In this document: piece after piece, positions 8,084-17,213 of the stretch
Numbering within the stretch: position 1 is the first letter of the stretch
How the letters are laid out: every line of letters begins with the position of its first letter
Assembly (NCBI RefSeq): GCF_003201475.1
Contig: NZ_QJJK01000005.1
Coordinates: 62,001-126,000 of the forward strand
Direction of reading: 5' to 3'
Source of the DNA: Chelatococcus asaccharovorans
GTDB taxonomy: Bacteria; Pseudomonadota; Alphaproteobacteria; Rhizobiales; Beijerinckiaceae
DNA: 64,000 bases
Program-made: the position numbers and the translations under genes
The notes under the pieces: generated by a model
What the model was told of the DNA's origin: nothing
What the model saw: only the letters and a program-made list of their open reading frames with translations
Databases searched by the model: none

Positions 8084-9298
8084 TCAGTGCACCTGTACGC
8101 CGGCGCACCAAACCGACTCGACGACAGGCGTATTGTCGCGCAAGCCGACGCGAACAAGATCGGCCCGTTTTCCGGGCGCGATGGATCCGCGGTCAACGAA
8201 ACCGATCGCTCGGGCCGGCATCACGGTCGCCATGGCCACGACCTTCCAGAGTGGAATTCCCTGCTCCGAAAGCCTGAAGACTGCCGCCAACATGCTTGAG
8301 GGAACATAGTCTGAGGCAAGAATATCAAGGAGTTCCTGCCTTGCTAGATCCGCGACCGACACATTTCCGGAATGCGAACCGCCCAAGACCACGTTGGGGG
8401 CGCCGCCAACCGTCAACATCCCGTGTCGATTGGCCTGCCGCGCAGCTTCAATCGTTGTCGGAAACTCGCTAATTCCAACACCATTAGCTGCCCCGGTCTC
8501 GACGTCGTCGGAGGTCGTGTCATCATGCGAGGCTAGAGGCAGGCTGCGCCGGCCAGCGAGTTCGAGTGCAAGCCTAAGATGGGAGGGACTGAACCGTGCT
8601 TGCACCGACACGAGCTCTGCCACGTGATCGGCAAATTCGGCGTCCGAAACCTTCATCTGCCGGTGCCGCCGATAGTTTTCAAGATTGCGCCACTGCCGCT
8701 GCCCGGGCGTGTGATCCATCAGACTGATGAGCCGCAGCCGCGCGTGATCGGCGACTTCCGGCAACAAGCGGCTCAAGCCTCGATCGGCGAGCTCGCAACG
8801 CGCGTGAATATAATGATCGGCCCGAAGCAGGCCGCGCCGGGTTCCCCTGTCGATTGCATCCGCTGACGCGGCGACCAACTCCCTGCGAGCGGGGCCAAGC
8901 TGATATTCGCCGAGCGCGATCGAATCCAGCACCGTCGTGATACCTGCTGAAATTAGCTGCCGGTCATGCTGGATCAGCGCCGCGAGTGAGTCTGGCCATT
9001 TGACCCCGGGCCGCGGCTTCAGGTGCTTTTCCAGATTGTCGGTATGGAGGTCGATCATTCCTGGCAGAAGGAAGTCGCCGTTGAGATCGACGCTCGCTGA
9101 CAATGACGTCGTCGTCGCGACGTCAGCGATCAAACCATCGCGGACAAGAACCGTGCCGCTTAAGACCTCGTTCTCCAGCACAACACGCGCATTTCTAAGG
9201 ACATACTCGGGAGGAGACTCCGCATCGGATCCGATGGTCACCGAAGCGTCCTCTGTCAGCCTGGAAAGGCCAGCCTTTCCCCACAACGGAATGCTCAT
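8084..9298 (-). CDS. phnM: PhnM-like alpha-D-ribose 1-methylphosphonate 5-triphosphate diphosphatase
   Basis: A 404-residue amidohydrolase-fold protein, slightly longer than the usual 380. The metal-binding signature [15 protein letters not shown] lies near residues 76-90, the later metal-ligand region [12 protein letters not shown] is present, and the C-terminus has [16 protein letters not shown]. These are typical PhnM motifs; the enzyme removes diphosphate from the ribose-triphosphate intermediate of the C-P lyase pathway. No phnG-phnL genes are intact here, so this copy is an orphan and may serve another substrate. It is divergent from the ABC transporter cluster across an AT-rich spacer. 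Confidence 0.85.
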   Translation of the reverse strand: MSIPLWGKAGLSRLTEDASVTIGSDAESPPEYVLRNARVVLENEVLSGTVLVRDGLIADVATTTSLSASVDLNGDFLLPGMIDLHTDNLEKHLKPRPGVKWPDSLAALIQHDRQLISAGITTVLDSIALGEYQLGPARRELVAASADAIDRGTRRGLLRADHYIHARCELADRGLSRLLPEVADHARLRLISLMDHTPGQRQWRNLENYRRHRQMKVSDAEFADHVAELVSVQARFSPSHLRLALELAGRRSLPLASHDDTTSDDVETGAANGVGISEFPTTIEAARQANRHGMLTVGGAPNVVLGGSHSGNVSVADLARQELLDILASDYVPSSMLAAVFRLSEQGIPLWKVVAMATVMPARAIGFVDRGSIAPGKRADLVRVGLRDNTPVVESVWCAGVQVH

Positions 9299-9547
9299 GA
9301 ATTATTCCCGCACATCCTTGAGGCCTGAAAATATATACAATCCTCTCTTTGGATCAGACGGATTATATACATAACTCTTCCTATGACATTCCTGCATTTC
9401 ATCAGAATACTCAAGAATGTAATGTTCACTACGATGACAATCTTTTATGTAGTATTTATGACGCAATGAAAACTTACCCATATAAAAAACCTTCATGTAA
9501 CTACGCTATCTCTCCTGCAGCACCCACAGATTGCCAAGAGAGACCGG
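9299..9547. promoter_or_regulatory. AT-rich divergent spacer between phnM and the ABC transporter operon
   Basis: About 240 nt of strikingly AT-rich DNA compared with its GC-rich surroundings, located exactly where both divergent transcripts must start. A 64-codon minus-strand frame (9302-9496, beginning MKVFYMGKFSLRHKYY) ends 3 nt before phnM. It has no recognisable family and may be chance in AT-rich DNA. I cannot point to a specific operator. Confidence 0.5.
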
Positions 9548-11095
9548 ATGCCCCCCCAACCAATTAAGCTGATGCTGATGGCTTGCCTGACCGTTGGCGC
9601 GTTAGCGACCGCTGCGGTCGCTCAAGAAGGACATACGCTCGAGATCGTCGATCGGAATGTGGTCGTCGATTTGAGCCCCTCCGCTTCCGGTGCGGTATCG
9701 CGACGTCTCGGCATTCTTGAGACGCTGATCGGCATCGGGCCCGATGGAAAACTGGTCGGCGTTCTGGCCACCTCGTGGAAGCCTTCCAACGACGGTCTCG
9801 TTTGGCGTTTGTCGCTGCGCGAGAATGTGGTCTTTCACGATGGCACGCCCTTTAGCGCCGCCGTCGCCGCGGAGGCACTGTCCCGAGGGCGCCGTGTCTC
9901 GGAAACGCTGTCAACCCTGCCAATCGTTTCCATCGAGCCGGACGGCGACACCACGCTCGTGATCGCGCTGTCAGAACCATACGGGCCGCTACCGGCGGTC
10001 CTCGTCGATTACTCCGCCGCCATTCTTGCGCCTTCCGCGTATACGGAGGACGGTAAGGTAAAGGCCCTTGTGGGTACAGGATATTTTCGGGCTACCAATA
10101 TCGGCAAAGACGGTACGATCGATGCGCGGCGCTTCGAAAAATATTGGGGCCGCCGGCCAAGCATCGAGACCATTCGCTATAGTGGTGTCGAACTCCCCGA
10201 GACCCGCGCAAACATGGCAGCTGCGGGTGAGGCGCATCTTGCGTTCACACTCGATCCGCAGGTGAAACGGCGCATTTTGTCCACGAGACGGGCGGAAATC
10301 CTCGAAACTCCCGTCCCGCGCACGCGGATGGCGATTTTGAATTTCGCCGATCCGATATTAGGTGATCTGCGCGTCCGCAAGGCCCTCTCCCTGTCCGTCG
10401 ATAGAACTGGCATTGCGAATACGATACTTCGTTTTCCCGCAGGCGCCGCCACCCAATTACTTGCCCCGGCATTCAGTGGATGGACAGCACGCAGTTTCGT
10501 GCCACTCGCCCAGGACGTCGAGCGGGCGAGGGCTCTACTTGAGGAGGCTGGCTGGACCAAAGGCGGCAACGGCGTCCGCGTCAAGAACGGGAAGCCGCTC
10601 CGGCTCGAAATCATAGCTCCGTCCTCGCGTCCCGAAATGCCCCCGATTGCAACAGCATTGCAGGATCAGTTTCGGGCTATTGGTGTGGATCTTGTTGTGC
10701 GCGTAGGTACCAATTCCAGCCTCCCCGATGCCGCCGCCGACGGATCCCTCCAATTGGCGCTCGTCGCCCGGAATTATGCGCAGACGGCTGACCCGGTCGT
10801 CACACTCCTCTCAGACTATGTTGCCAAATCCGCCTTCTGGGGAGGCGTGAACTACAACAATCATAAGCTTCGCGACGCGATCCAAACCTATGTTCGGAGC
10901 TCGGATGAGGCTGCCCTTTCCGAAATACGGCAAGAGATTGCAGGTATTCTCCAGGACGACGTGCCTGCGATCCCGATCGGATGGTTTGAGAGCATCGCCG
11001 CGGCTTCGACACAACTGAAGATCGGCACTGTCACGCTCGATCCTTTCCAGCTTAGCTACAATCTGGATAGGCTGGAATGGGCTAAAAACAACTGA
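9548..11095 (+). CDS. ABC transporter substrate-binding protein, peptide/nickel family (SBP_bac_5)
   Basis: A 515-residue periplasmic binding protein. Residues 1-25 form a signal peptide ending AVAQ, followed by the family pattern of GILETLIGIGPDGKLVGVLA, a WRLSLRENVVFHDGTPFSA segment near residue 95, and a second-lobe LRVRKALSLSVDR stretch. This family binds oligopeptides, nickel chelates, opines and similar ligands. It is the first gene of a plus-strand operon with two permeases, a double ATPase and an oxidase, so it probably captures the substrate of that oxidase. The ligand cannot be read from sequence alone. Confidence 0.88.
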   Translation: MPPQPIKLMLMACLTVGALATAAVAQEGHTLEIVDRNVVVDLSPSASGAVSRRLGILETLIGIGPDGKLVGVLATSWKPSNDGLVWRLSLRENVVFHDGTPFSAAVAAEALSRGRRVSETLSTLPIVSIEPDGDTTLVIALSEPYGPLPAVLVDYSAAILAPSAYTEDGKVKALVGTGYFRATNIGKDGTIDARRFEKYWGRRPSIETIRYSGVELPETRANMAAAGEAHLAFTLDPQVKRRILSTRRAEILETPVPRTRMAILNFADPILGDLRVRKALSLSVDRTGIANTILRFPAGAATQLLAPAFSGWTARSFVPLAQDVERARALLEEAGWTKGGNGVRVKNGKPLRLEIIAPSSRPEMPPIATALQDQFRAIGVDLVVRVGTNSSLPDAAADGSLQLALVARNYAQTADPVVTLLSDYVAKSAFWGGVNYNNHKLRDAIQTYVRSSDEAALSEIRQEIAGILQDDVPAIPIGWFESIAAASTQLKIGTVTLDPFQLSYNLDRLEWAKNN

Positions 11096-11126
11096 AATTC
11101 ATAAAACAATGCGGGGAATTTGAGCA

Positions 11127-12074
11127 ATGTCTTTATTGCGATACGCCACCACGGCATTCTGCGTGGCTATTGCCGTTGCCACCCTATGCTTTGCAGCGTT
11201 GCAGGTCGTGCCCGGAGACCCGGCGATGCGTATCGCGGAGGCCAAGTTCGGGGCCGATGGGATGTCGTTCCGAACAGCAGATGAGTTGCGCGAAGCAGCT
11301 GGCCTCAATGAGCCGGTGATCCGGCAATACGCCAGTTGGATTGCCCGGACCCTGACGGGCGATTTTGGCGTCAGCCTTGTCAGCGGCCAGGCAGTCCTGC
11401 CACTGGTCGCGGAGCGACTTCAGCTCACCTTGCTTGTCGGCCTCGTCGGTATCGCCGTTACGATCATCATCAGCGTGCCACTGGGGGTGGCCGCAGGCCT
11501 TCGCCCCAATGGGTGGCTGGACCATTCCGTCTCGGCCCTGTCAACCCTGCTCGCATCCGCCCCGGCATTCCTTGTTGCCATTCTGCTGGTCTCCCTGTTT
11601 GCTGTAAATCTCCAGTGGCTACCAGTCGCCGGGTTACGATCACCTCAAGGTATTGTGCTCCCTGCATTGACTCTCGGTTTCATACATTGCCCGGAGTTGT
11701 CCCGAGTTGTGCGGAATTCGGTGGCGCGTACAGGACAATCGTTCTTTGTTACTTTTGCAAGACTCAAGGGCCGGAGTTGGTCCCGCATAGCGTTGGGACA
11801 TGCCCTGAGACCTGCTCTCCTACCGGTTGTCGCCTACCTTGGCGTGCTAGTAACCGGCGTGGTCGAAGGTTTCGTCGTCATCGAGACGGTTTTCAACCTT
11901 CCCGGGATCGGCAAACTATTGGTCGATGCGCTTATCGCCCGAGACCTGCCTGTCGTGCTCGGGGCCGTCACAATAATCGGCCTCGGCATTGTCGCCGTGC
12001 ATGCAATGACGGAGCTTCTCGCCAATCTCGTCGATCCGCGAACGGTCGACAGCCAGGCGAGCACGACGTCATGA
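11127..12074 (+). CDS. ABC transporter permease, DppB/NikB family
   Basis: A 315-residue inner-membrane permease with about six membrane segments. It starts MSLLRYATTAFCVAIAVATL and carries the VVPGDPA motif near residues 28-34 that is typical of DppB/NikB proteins. The cytoplasmic coupling loop FARLKGRSWSRIALGHALRP near residues 208-230 contacts the ATPase. It pairs with the next gene, which it overlaps by four bases (ATGA), to form the membrane channel. Confidence 0.9.
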   Translation: MSLLRYATTAFCVAIAVATLCFAALQVVPGDPAMRIAEAKFGADGMSFRTADELREAAGLNEPVIRQYASWIARTLTGDFGVSLVSGQAVLPLVAERLQLTLLVGLVGIAVTIIISVPLGVAAGLRPNGWLDHSVSALSTLLASAPAFLVAILLVSLFAVNLQWLPVAGLRSPQGIVLPALTLGFIHCPELSRVVRNSVARTGQSFFVTFARLKGRSWSRIALGHALRPALLPVVAYLGVLVTGVVEGFVVIETVFNLPGIGKLLVDALIARDLPVVLGAVTIIGLGIVAVHAMTELLANLVDPRTVDSQASTTS

Positions 12075-12913
12075 CAACCGGATCCTACATTGCCTTTCAT
12101 GGAAAGCCGCAACTGCCCGCCAAATTCTGGCCTGGCGTTGGCATTGCCGTCATATTGGGCCTTATCGCAGCCCTGGGCCCAGTATTCATAGGTGACGAGA
12201 ATGCGCAGAATCTTTCTCTCGCGTTTCAGGCTCCATCGCGATCCTACTGGCTAGGCACCGATCACCTGGGTCGTTCAGTCCTTGCTCGGGTCATCAAAGG
12301 AGCAGCCACTTCCCTCGGCCTTGCGGTCGTGGCCGTCGCGGCGACCGCGCTGGCAGGCACAGTCTTAGGTGCATTGTCGGCGTGGTGCCGGGGGTGGACG
12401 AACACCCTCATAATGGGATTGGCGAATACACTGCTGGCATGCCCAACTATTCTGTTTGTACTGTTGGTGGCGGGTCTTTTCGGAAACGGCACATGGAGTG
12501 TCCTGATCGGCATTTGCATCGCGAAATGGCCTGCCTTCGCGCGCCTTTCCTACATTGTTACACGCTCCGAACTCATTGCCGACCATGTTGAAGCCTCGCG
12601 CCTCCTTGGCTTCCGAACCCCTTATATTCTCGCCAAGCACATACTGCCCGGCGTCGCCCCTCAGATAACGTCAACGGCCGCACTGTCCCTCGCGAGCACC
12701 ATTCTGACCATCTCGGCCGTAGGCTTTCTGGGCATCGGCATCGCCCCTCCGACTGCCGAATGGGGCGCCATGGTAGCTGACGCAATCGGCTATTTCCCCG
12801 ACGCGCCATACGCAGTCTTTGGCCCGGCTTGCGCGATCTTCCTGGCGACCCTTTCCGCGACCCTGATCGGCGAGAGTCTGGCGAGCCCCACATCCACTTC
12901 AGGCAGGTCCTGA
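12071..12913 (+). CDS. ABC transporter permease, DppC/NikC family
   Basis: A 280-residue permease. The start was set at the ATG at 12071, which overlaps the previous stop; upstream sequence in this frame is a shadow of the first permease. The DppC hallmark YWLGTDHLGRSVLARVI lies near residues 58-74 and the coupling loop EASRLLGFRTPYILAKHILP near residues 176-196. The C-terminal part AVGFLGIGIAPPTAEWGAM is also typical of the family. It forms the heterodimeric channel with the preceding permease. Confidence 0.9.
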   Translation: MTTGSYIAFHGKPQLPAKFWPGVGIAVILGLIAALGPVFIGDENAQNLSLAFQAPSRSYWLGTDHLGRSVLARVIKGAATSLGLAVVAVAATALAGTVLGALSAWCRGWTNTLIMGLANTLLACPTILFVLLVAGLFGNGTWSVLIGICIAKWPAFARLSYIVTRSELIADHVEASRLLGFRTPYILAKHILPGVAPQITSTAALSLASTILTISAVGFLGIGIAPPTAEWGAMVADAIGYFPDAPYAVFGPACAIFLATLSATLIGESLASPTSTSGRS

Positions 12914-12916
12914 TAC

Positions 12917-14383
12917 ATGACGCTGGCAATCGCAGACCTGTCCATCCGGAGCCGTGACGCGACAATCGTTGATCGCTTTTGCCTTGACGTTCCATCTGGT
13001 CAGATCACGGCAATCCTGGGCGAGACTGGCAGCGGCAAAAGCCTCATCGCGAATGCCGTCATGGGGCTGCTTCCCCCCGGACTGCACGCTTCCGGATCGA
13101 TCCTCATGTGCGGCAAGACGATTGATGTAACCGACAGAAAAAGCCTTGAGGCTTGCTGGTGGCAACAGACGTTCCTCGTTCCTCAGGAACCCCATAGCGC
13201 GTTGTCACCGCTACTGTCCGCCCATGACCAGGTTGCGGAGTTGTCCAGCGACGGCAAACGACATGCCGAGGCACGCAAGGCGCTATGCCGCATGGGCCTG
13301 GCGCTCGATCACCATTGCAAGCGTCCCGATCAGTTGTCGGGGGGCATGGCTCAAAGGGTTCTTGCATCCATAGCAGCGCAGAGCGCCGCCCCTATTCTCG
13401 TCGCGGACGAACCAACGAAGGGCCTGGATCCGAGCCGCAGGCATGATGTTGGGCTTCTCCTGCAACAGCTGAGAAATGAGGGGCGCACTATCCTGATGGT
13501 GACGCACGATCTTGAGCTTGCGCATCAGATCGCGGACGTTGTTGTGTTCTTTCATAAGGGCCGTATCGTCGAAAAGGGCTCAGCCTCGGTGGTCCTGCGC
13601 GCGCCGCAGTCAAGCTATGGCCGTCGCTATGTCGAAAGCGATCCATCGCGGTGGGAGGAGAAACAGCCACTCGCCAGGAGAAGCCCATCCGTTGTCCGGA
13701 CGCGCGCGCTTGCGGTAGGATACCCGGGTCAAACTTTGATTGCCGGCCTTGATCTCGACTTTTGCCAGGGAGAGATAGTTGCGCTGCTGGGGCCAAGCGG
13801 CATCGGCAAGAGCACGCTTGGACGGACATTGATCGGCCAGTCTCCTCCGCATGGCGGCAAGCTGGAATACTGGCTGGATGACGCCGGGCCAACGTCCCGT
13901 GCGGATCGCCGGGTCCAGAAGCTGCACCAGGATCCCACACGGGTATTTTCTCCCTGGCAGAGCATCGGCGCCTCGATGCGCGATCTCAATCGGCTCCCTG
14001 AAGGACAAGCGGCCACCAGAAAGCTCCCGGAGCTCATGGAGCGCTTCGGGCTTAGCCCGAAGTTGCTGGACCGGCGCCCCAGCGCCATCAGCGGAGGTGA
14101 GGCGCAACGTCTTGCGCTCTGCCGCATTCTGTGTCTACGCCCCAAGTTCATCATCGCTGATGAGCCGACCTCACGGCTCGACCCACCCGTGCAGGCAGAC
14201 GTCATGACCTTACTGCGCCGGGTGGCAGACGAAGATGGCGTTTCGATCTTGCTGATCACCCACGACGCGAGGTTGGCAAGTGCGATCGCTGACAGATCCA
14301 TCGGGCTCGTCACCACTGGTCATGGGCCCGCCCGGCCGAAATGGCTCAAAGGCGTGCCGGACCACGCATCGATTGCAGCATGA
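12917..14383 (+). CDS. Fused double ABC transporter ATPase, DppD-DppF / GsiA type
   Basis: A 488-residue protein with two nucleotide-binding domains. Domain 1 has Walker A GETGSGKS (35-42), signature LSGGMAQRV and Walker B ILVADEPTKGLD. Domain 2 has Walker A GPSGIGKS (about 293-300), signature ISGGEAQRL (about 391) and Walker B FIIADEPTSRLD (about 411). Both sites look catalytically complete, so one protein can power the two-permease channel. It is three bases downstream of the second permease. The fused layout occurs in GsiA and similar peptide-type importers. Confidence 0.92.
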   Translation: MTLAIADLSIRSRDATIVDRFCLDVPSGQITAILGETGSGKSLIANAVMGLLPPGLHASGSILMCGKTIDVTDRKSLEACWWQQTFLVPQEPHSALSPLLSAHDQVAELSSDGKRHAEARKALCRMGLALDHHCKRPDQLSGGMAQRVLASIAAQSAAPILVADEPTKGLDPSRRHDVGLLLQQLRNEGRTILMVTHDLELAHQIADVVVFFHKGRIVEKGSASVVLRAPQSSYGRRYVESDPSRWEEKQPLARRSPSVVRTRALAVGYPGQTLIAGLDLDFCQGEIVALLGPSGIGKSTLGRTLIGQSPPHGGKLEYWLDDAGPTSRADRRVQKLHQDPTRVFSPWQSIGASMRDLNRLPEGQAATRKLPELMERFGLSPKLLDRRPSAISGGEAQRLALCRILCLRPKFIIADEPTSRLDPPVQADVMTLLRRVADEDGVSILLITHDARLASAIADRSIGLVTTGHGPARPKWLKGVPDHASIAA

Positions 14384-14518
14384 CCCCGACGCTCACCTGT
14401 CGTGATCGCCCCACCCCTTGCCTCATTCTTTCAGCCGCATTCGCATCGATGGGCTTTTGTCGGCGTTGAGACACAATGGCCCTCATCCGGGCTGTGCAAG
14501 AAAACGTAGGAATTGATC

Positions 14519-15664
14519 ATGAATACAGATAGATCGATCAAGCTTGCGGTGATCGGAGGCGGCATGATCGGGTCGGCGGCTGCACGCCATCTGTCCAAAA
14601 TGGGACATGAGGTCGCCCTGATTGGCCCCAGTGAGCCGGCAGACTATTCAAGTCATCCCGGGGTCTTTGGCAGCCACTACGACGAAGGCCGCATCACGCG
14701 ATGTTTCGATCTGGAGCCATTTTGGAGACAAGCGAATGCGGCTTCCATCTTGCGCTATGAAGATATTCTAAGAGAAAGCGGGGTAGAATTCTATCGAGAA
14801 GCCGGCGTTCTTCACATGGGCGCCGCCGCTAGCAAAGATGTTGCAGCTGTCGGCACAATCACCGCTGAGGCTGGGATTCTTTGTGAAGCCTATGAAGATA
14901 TGGAGCTCGCGGCGAGGTTCCCGTTTCTGCGGTCAACGGAAGAAATGAAAGGCTTCTTCGAGCCACGAAACGCAGGATATATTAGCCCGCGCCGCTTGGT
15001 TCACGCGCAGAAGATCGCTGCGGAACGGGCCGGGGCTCGGGTAATCAACGAACTTGCCCTTGGGATATCGGAAAACGGCTCCGGTGTGACGATCCGGACG
15101 CGATCGGGGCCTGTCGAGGCCGAGCGCGTTCTCGTCGCGGGGGGCGGGCATACCCAATCATTACTGGGTCAGTCATTGGGTTTTACGGTCTTTGGGCGTA
15201 CCGTAGCGATGTTTCAGCTTGGTGCGGCGGAAGTTCAGCGCTTGGCCGAGATGCCAGCGATGCGTTGCCTTGGCCCCAAGGGCAAAGATCCTTATATCCT
15301 ACCGCCAATCCCTTATCCCGACGGCCACACCTGGCTGAAGCTCGGAAGCGACCCGGTTGATCTTCCGCTTGAAAACGAAGCGGATATCAAGAATTGGTTT
15401 CGCTCAGGTGGCTCAACGCAAGTTGCCGATGGGCTTCAGGAGCAACTCCTCGACCGAATTCGCGACCTCAATTTCGAAGAACGTCGTGTCGTGCCCTGCA
15501 TGACGACCTTTGGCAACAATCGCCTGCCCTGCATCGGGCCGCTTTCGGAGCGCGTAGCCGTCGCATTCGGTTGCTACGGCAAGAGCGCAAAATGTTCGGA
15601 CGAATTGGGTCGGCTAGGCGCCATGGCTCTGCTTGGCGAAGTCAGAGCGGAACTCGCACCTTGA
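14519..15664 (+). CDS. FAD-dependent oxidoreductase of the DAO / sarcosine oxidase-like family
   Basis: A 381-residue flavoenzyme. The start at ATG 14519 follows a GTAGGA motif; a TTG two codons earlier is possible. The FAD-binding GGGMIGSAAARHLSKMG lies near residues 12-28 and the C-terminal flavin-contacting stretch PCIGPLSERVAVAFGCYGKS near residues 340-360. Relatives oxidise N-methyl or secondary amines such as sarcosine or N-methyltryptophan, and include opine and glyphosate oxidases. The active-site substrate is not deducible. It follows the ABC importer operon by 135 nt in the same direction, so it likely oxidises the imported compound. The C-terminal CYGKSAKCSDELG carries the serine-aspartate-glutamate pattern of the family. 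Confidence 0.82.
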   Translation: MNTDRSIKLAVIGGGMIGSAAARHLSKMGHEVALIGPSEPADYSSHPGVFGSHYDEGRITRCFDLEPFWRQANAASILRYEDILRESGVEFYREAGVLHMGAAASKDVAAVGTITAEAGILCEAYEDMELAARFPFLRSTEEMKGFFEPRNAGYISPRRLVHAQKIAAERAGARVINELALGISENGSGVTIRTRSGPVEAERVLVAGGGHTQSLLGQSLGFTVFGRTVAMFQLGAAEVQRLAEMPAMRCLGPKGKDPYILPPIPYPDGHTWLKLGSDPVDLPLENEADIKNWFRSGGSTQVADGLQEQLLDRIRDLNFEERRVVPCMTTFGNNRLPCIGPLSERVAVAFGCYGKSAKCSDELGRLGAMALLGEVRAELAP

Positions 15665-15852
15665 TGGCATCTTTTTCCAACAAGAAGTCCGCCCGGACAG
15701 CTGCGAGGGCAGGCTCAGCTGGCGCCCACCCGTCGATAACGAATTCGTCGAAGACGAAACGCCACCGTGTACGCCGCCACGCGACATCTCCCGTCCCTCC
15801 AACCACCTACACGCGATCACGCCGCGGATAGTCATTCCAGCGTTACCCCCCT
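15665..15852. other. Spacer between oxidase and MFS genes
   Basis: No convincing gene, promoter or terminator was seen in this 188-nt stretch. The two flanking genes point the same way and may or may not share a transcript. Confidence 0.4.
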
Positions 15853-17043
15853 ATGTTGTTATCCTCCCCAACAATCCGTGCTGTAGCGGCCCTGTCGGTG
15901 ACCCAGCTCATTGGTTGGGGGGCGACGTTCCTGTTACCGGCGGTCACAGGACTCGCCATGGCAAGCGAATTGGTCATGGCATTGCCCCTAGTTATGGCGG
16001 GACCAACCGTCATGCTTGTCGTCATGGCCATGGTGTCCTGGCCGTTGAGTTCACTCTTCGAGCACCATGGTGCGCGCCCGATTATGGCTTTGGGGTCACC
16101 CATAGGCGCGATGGGACTGCTGGTCATGGGCCTAGCTGAGGGGCCGCTGTCCTATTTCCTGTCTTGGATCATTCTTGGTCTAGCGGGCAGCAGCATGTTG
16201 ACGACACCAGCGCAGATTGCAGTGACCGAGATCGCCGGCGACAAGGCGCGCCAGGCACTCGGCGTGCTGATCCTGGCTGGGGGACTAACATCAACCATCG
16301 TCTGGCCGCTCACTGGCCTTCTGCAGGCTCAATTGGGCTGGCGCACGACGACACTGCTCTATGCCTTCCTCATGCTGCTCGTCTGCACCCCATTGCATTG
16401 GATCACGCTCGCCCGCCGGTCCAGGAGAGCATCCGCTGTGCAGGAGGCAGATGAACTTGCCCCCATCGATCGGCCAAGATTCGTCCTGTTGGCCCTGAGT
16501 TTTGCCGCGAGCGGCTTCGTAACCTGGGGATTTGCCCTCACCATCATCATCCTGCTTGAGGCGACTGGTTTGGATCACGCCAGCGCGCTGGCGGCCGCGG
16601 CCTTCATCGGCATCGCCCAATGGGCAGGGCGGCTGATCGATTTCGTCGGTGGCCGACGCTATTCGGGCTTCATCATCGGCCTTGCCAGCAGCGCACTGTT
16701 TCCGCTGAGCTTCATGCCTCTTCTGCTGACCAGCAACTTTGCCGGCGCCGTGCTTTTCGCCACGCTATACGGTATTGCCAGCGGCATCAGCGCCGTCACC
16801 CGCGCCACGCTGCCGCTGCAGATTTTCCCTGCCGCTGCCTATGCCCGCGCATCGGCGCAGCTAGCGGTGCCGCTCAACCTCTCCTATGCCGCCGCGCCGC
16901 CGGCATTCGCCGCCATCTTGACGTCTGCCGGTCCCTACACCGCTCTATTGCTGGCCTTAGCGATCTCGATCTTTGCCTTCGGCACGCTTCTCAGCCTTTT
17001 GCTGCTACATCGCCGCGTGAAGCAAAAATTACAACAGAACTGA
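15853..17043 (+). CDS. Major facilitator superfamily transporter
   Basis: A 396-residue membrane protein with about twelve hydrophobic segments. It starts MLLSSPTIRAVAALSVTQLI, which resembles the opening of MFS proteins annotated for Hyphomicrobiales (SVTQLIGWGATFLLPAV). A cytoplasmic basic loop (ARRSRRASAVQEADELAP) separates the two six-helix halves. It lies downstream of the ABC importer and oxidase and could export or import a related compound, but sequence does not give the substrate. It ends about 65 nt before the RIME-like repeat. Confidence 0.85.
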   Translation: MLLSSPTIRAVAALSVTQLIGWGATFLLPAVTGLAMASELVMALPLVMAGPTVMLVVMAMVSWPLSSLFEHHGARPIMALGSPIGAMGLLVMGLAEGPLSYFLSWIILGLAGSSMLTTPAQIAVTEIAGDKARQALGVLILAGGLTSTIVWPLTGLLQAQLGWRTTTLLYAFLMLLVCTPLHWITLARRSRRASAVQEADELAPIDRPRFVLLALSFAASGFVTWGFALTIIILLEATGLDHASALAAAAFIGIAQWAGRLIDFVGGRRYSGFIIGLASSALFPLSFMPLLLTSNFAGAVLFATLYGIASGISAVTRATLPLQIFPAAAYARASAQLAVPLNLSYAAAPPAFAAILTSAGPYTALLLALAISIFAFGTLLSLLLLHRRVKQKLQQN

Positions 17044-17108
17044 GTCTTGGATGTCGATTAACAAACGGTCCGATCTTGCTCATCGATAGGTCGCAGTGCC
17101 TCATTACC

Positions 17109-17213
17109 CTAGAGCATTTTCGCGTTTCTCCGAATCGCGAAAATGCTCCATGTCTTTGTTTTAGCGCATTTTCTTCACGCGAACCGGTGTCCACTTCGCT
17201 CGAAAATGCTCTA
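17109..17213. repeat. RIME-like palindromic repeat, copy 1 (105 bp)
   Basis: Identical over 105 bases to the copy at 23549-23653. Its ends TAGAGCATTTTCG and CGAAAATGCTCTA form a terminal inverted repeat, and the left half folds as GAGCATTTTCGCG / CGCGAAAATGCTC. The TAG at the right end terminates the truncated integrase on the minus strand. The structure resembles Rhizobium-type intergenic mosaic elements; exact family membership was not tested. Confidence 0.85.

Noticed and set aside
7266-8309. 347-codon plus-strand frame read as one RHS-containing protein
   Set aside because: Only the first 135 codons have RHS character. The rest crosses two palindromes and the antisense of phnM's 3' end, so it is a chance continuation.
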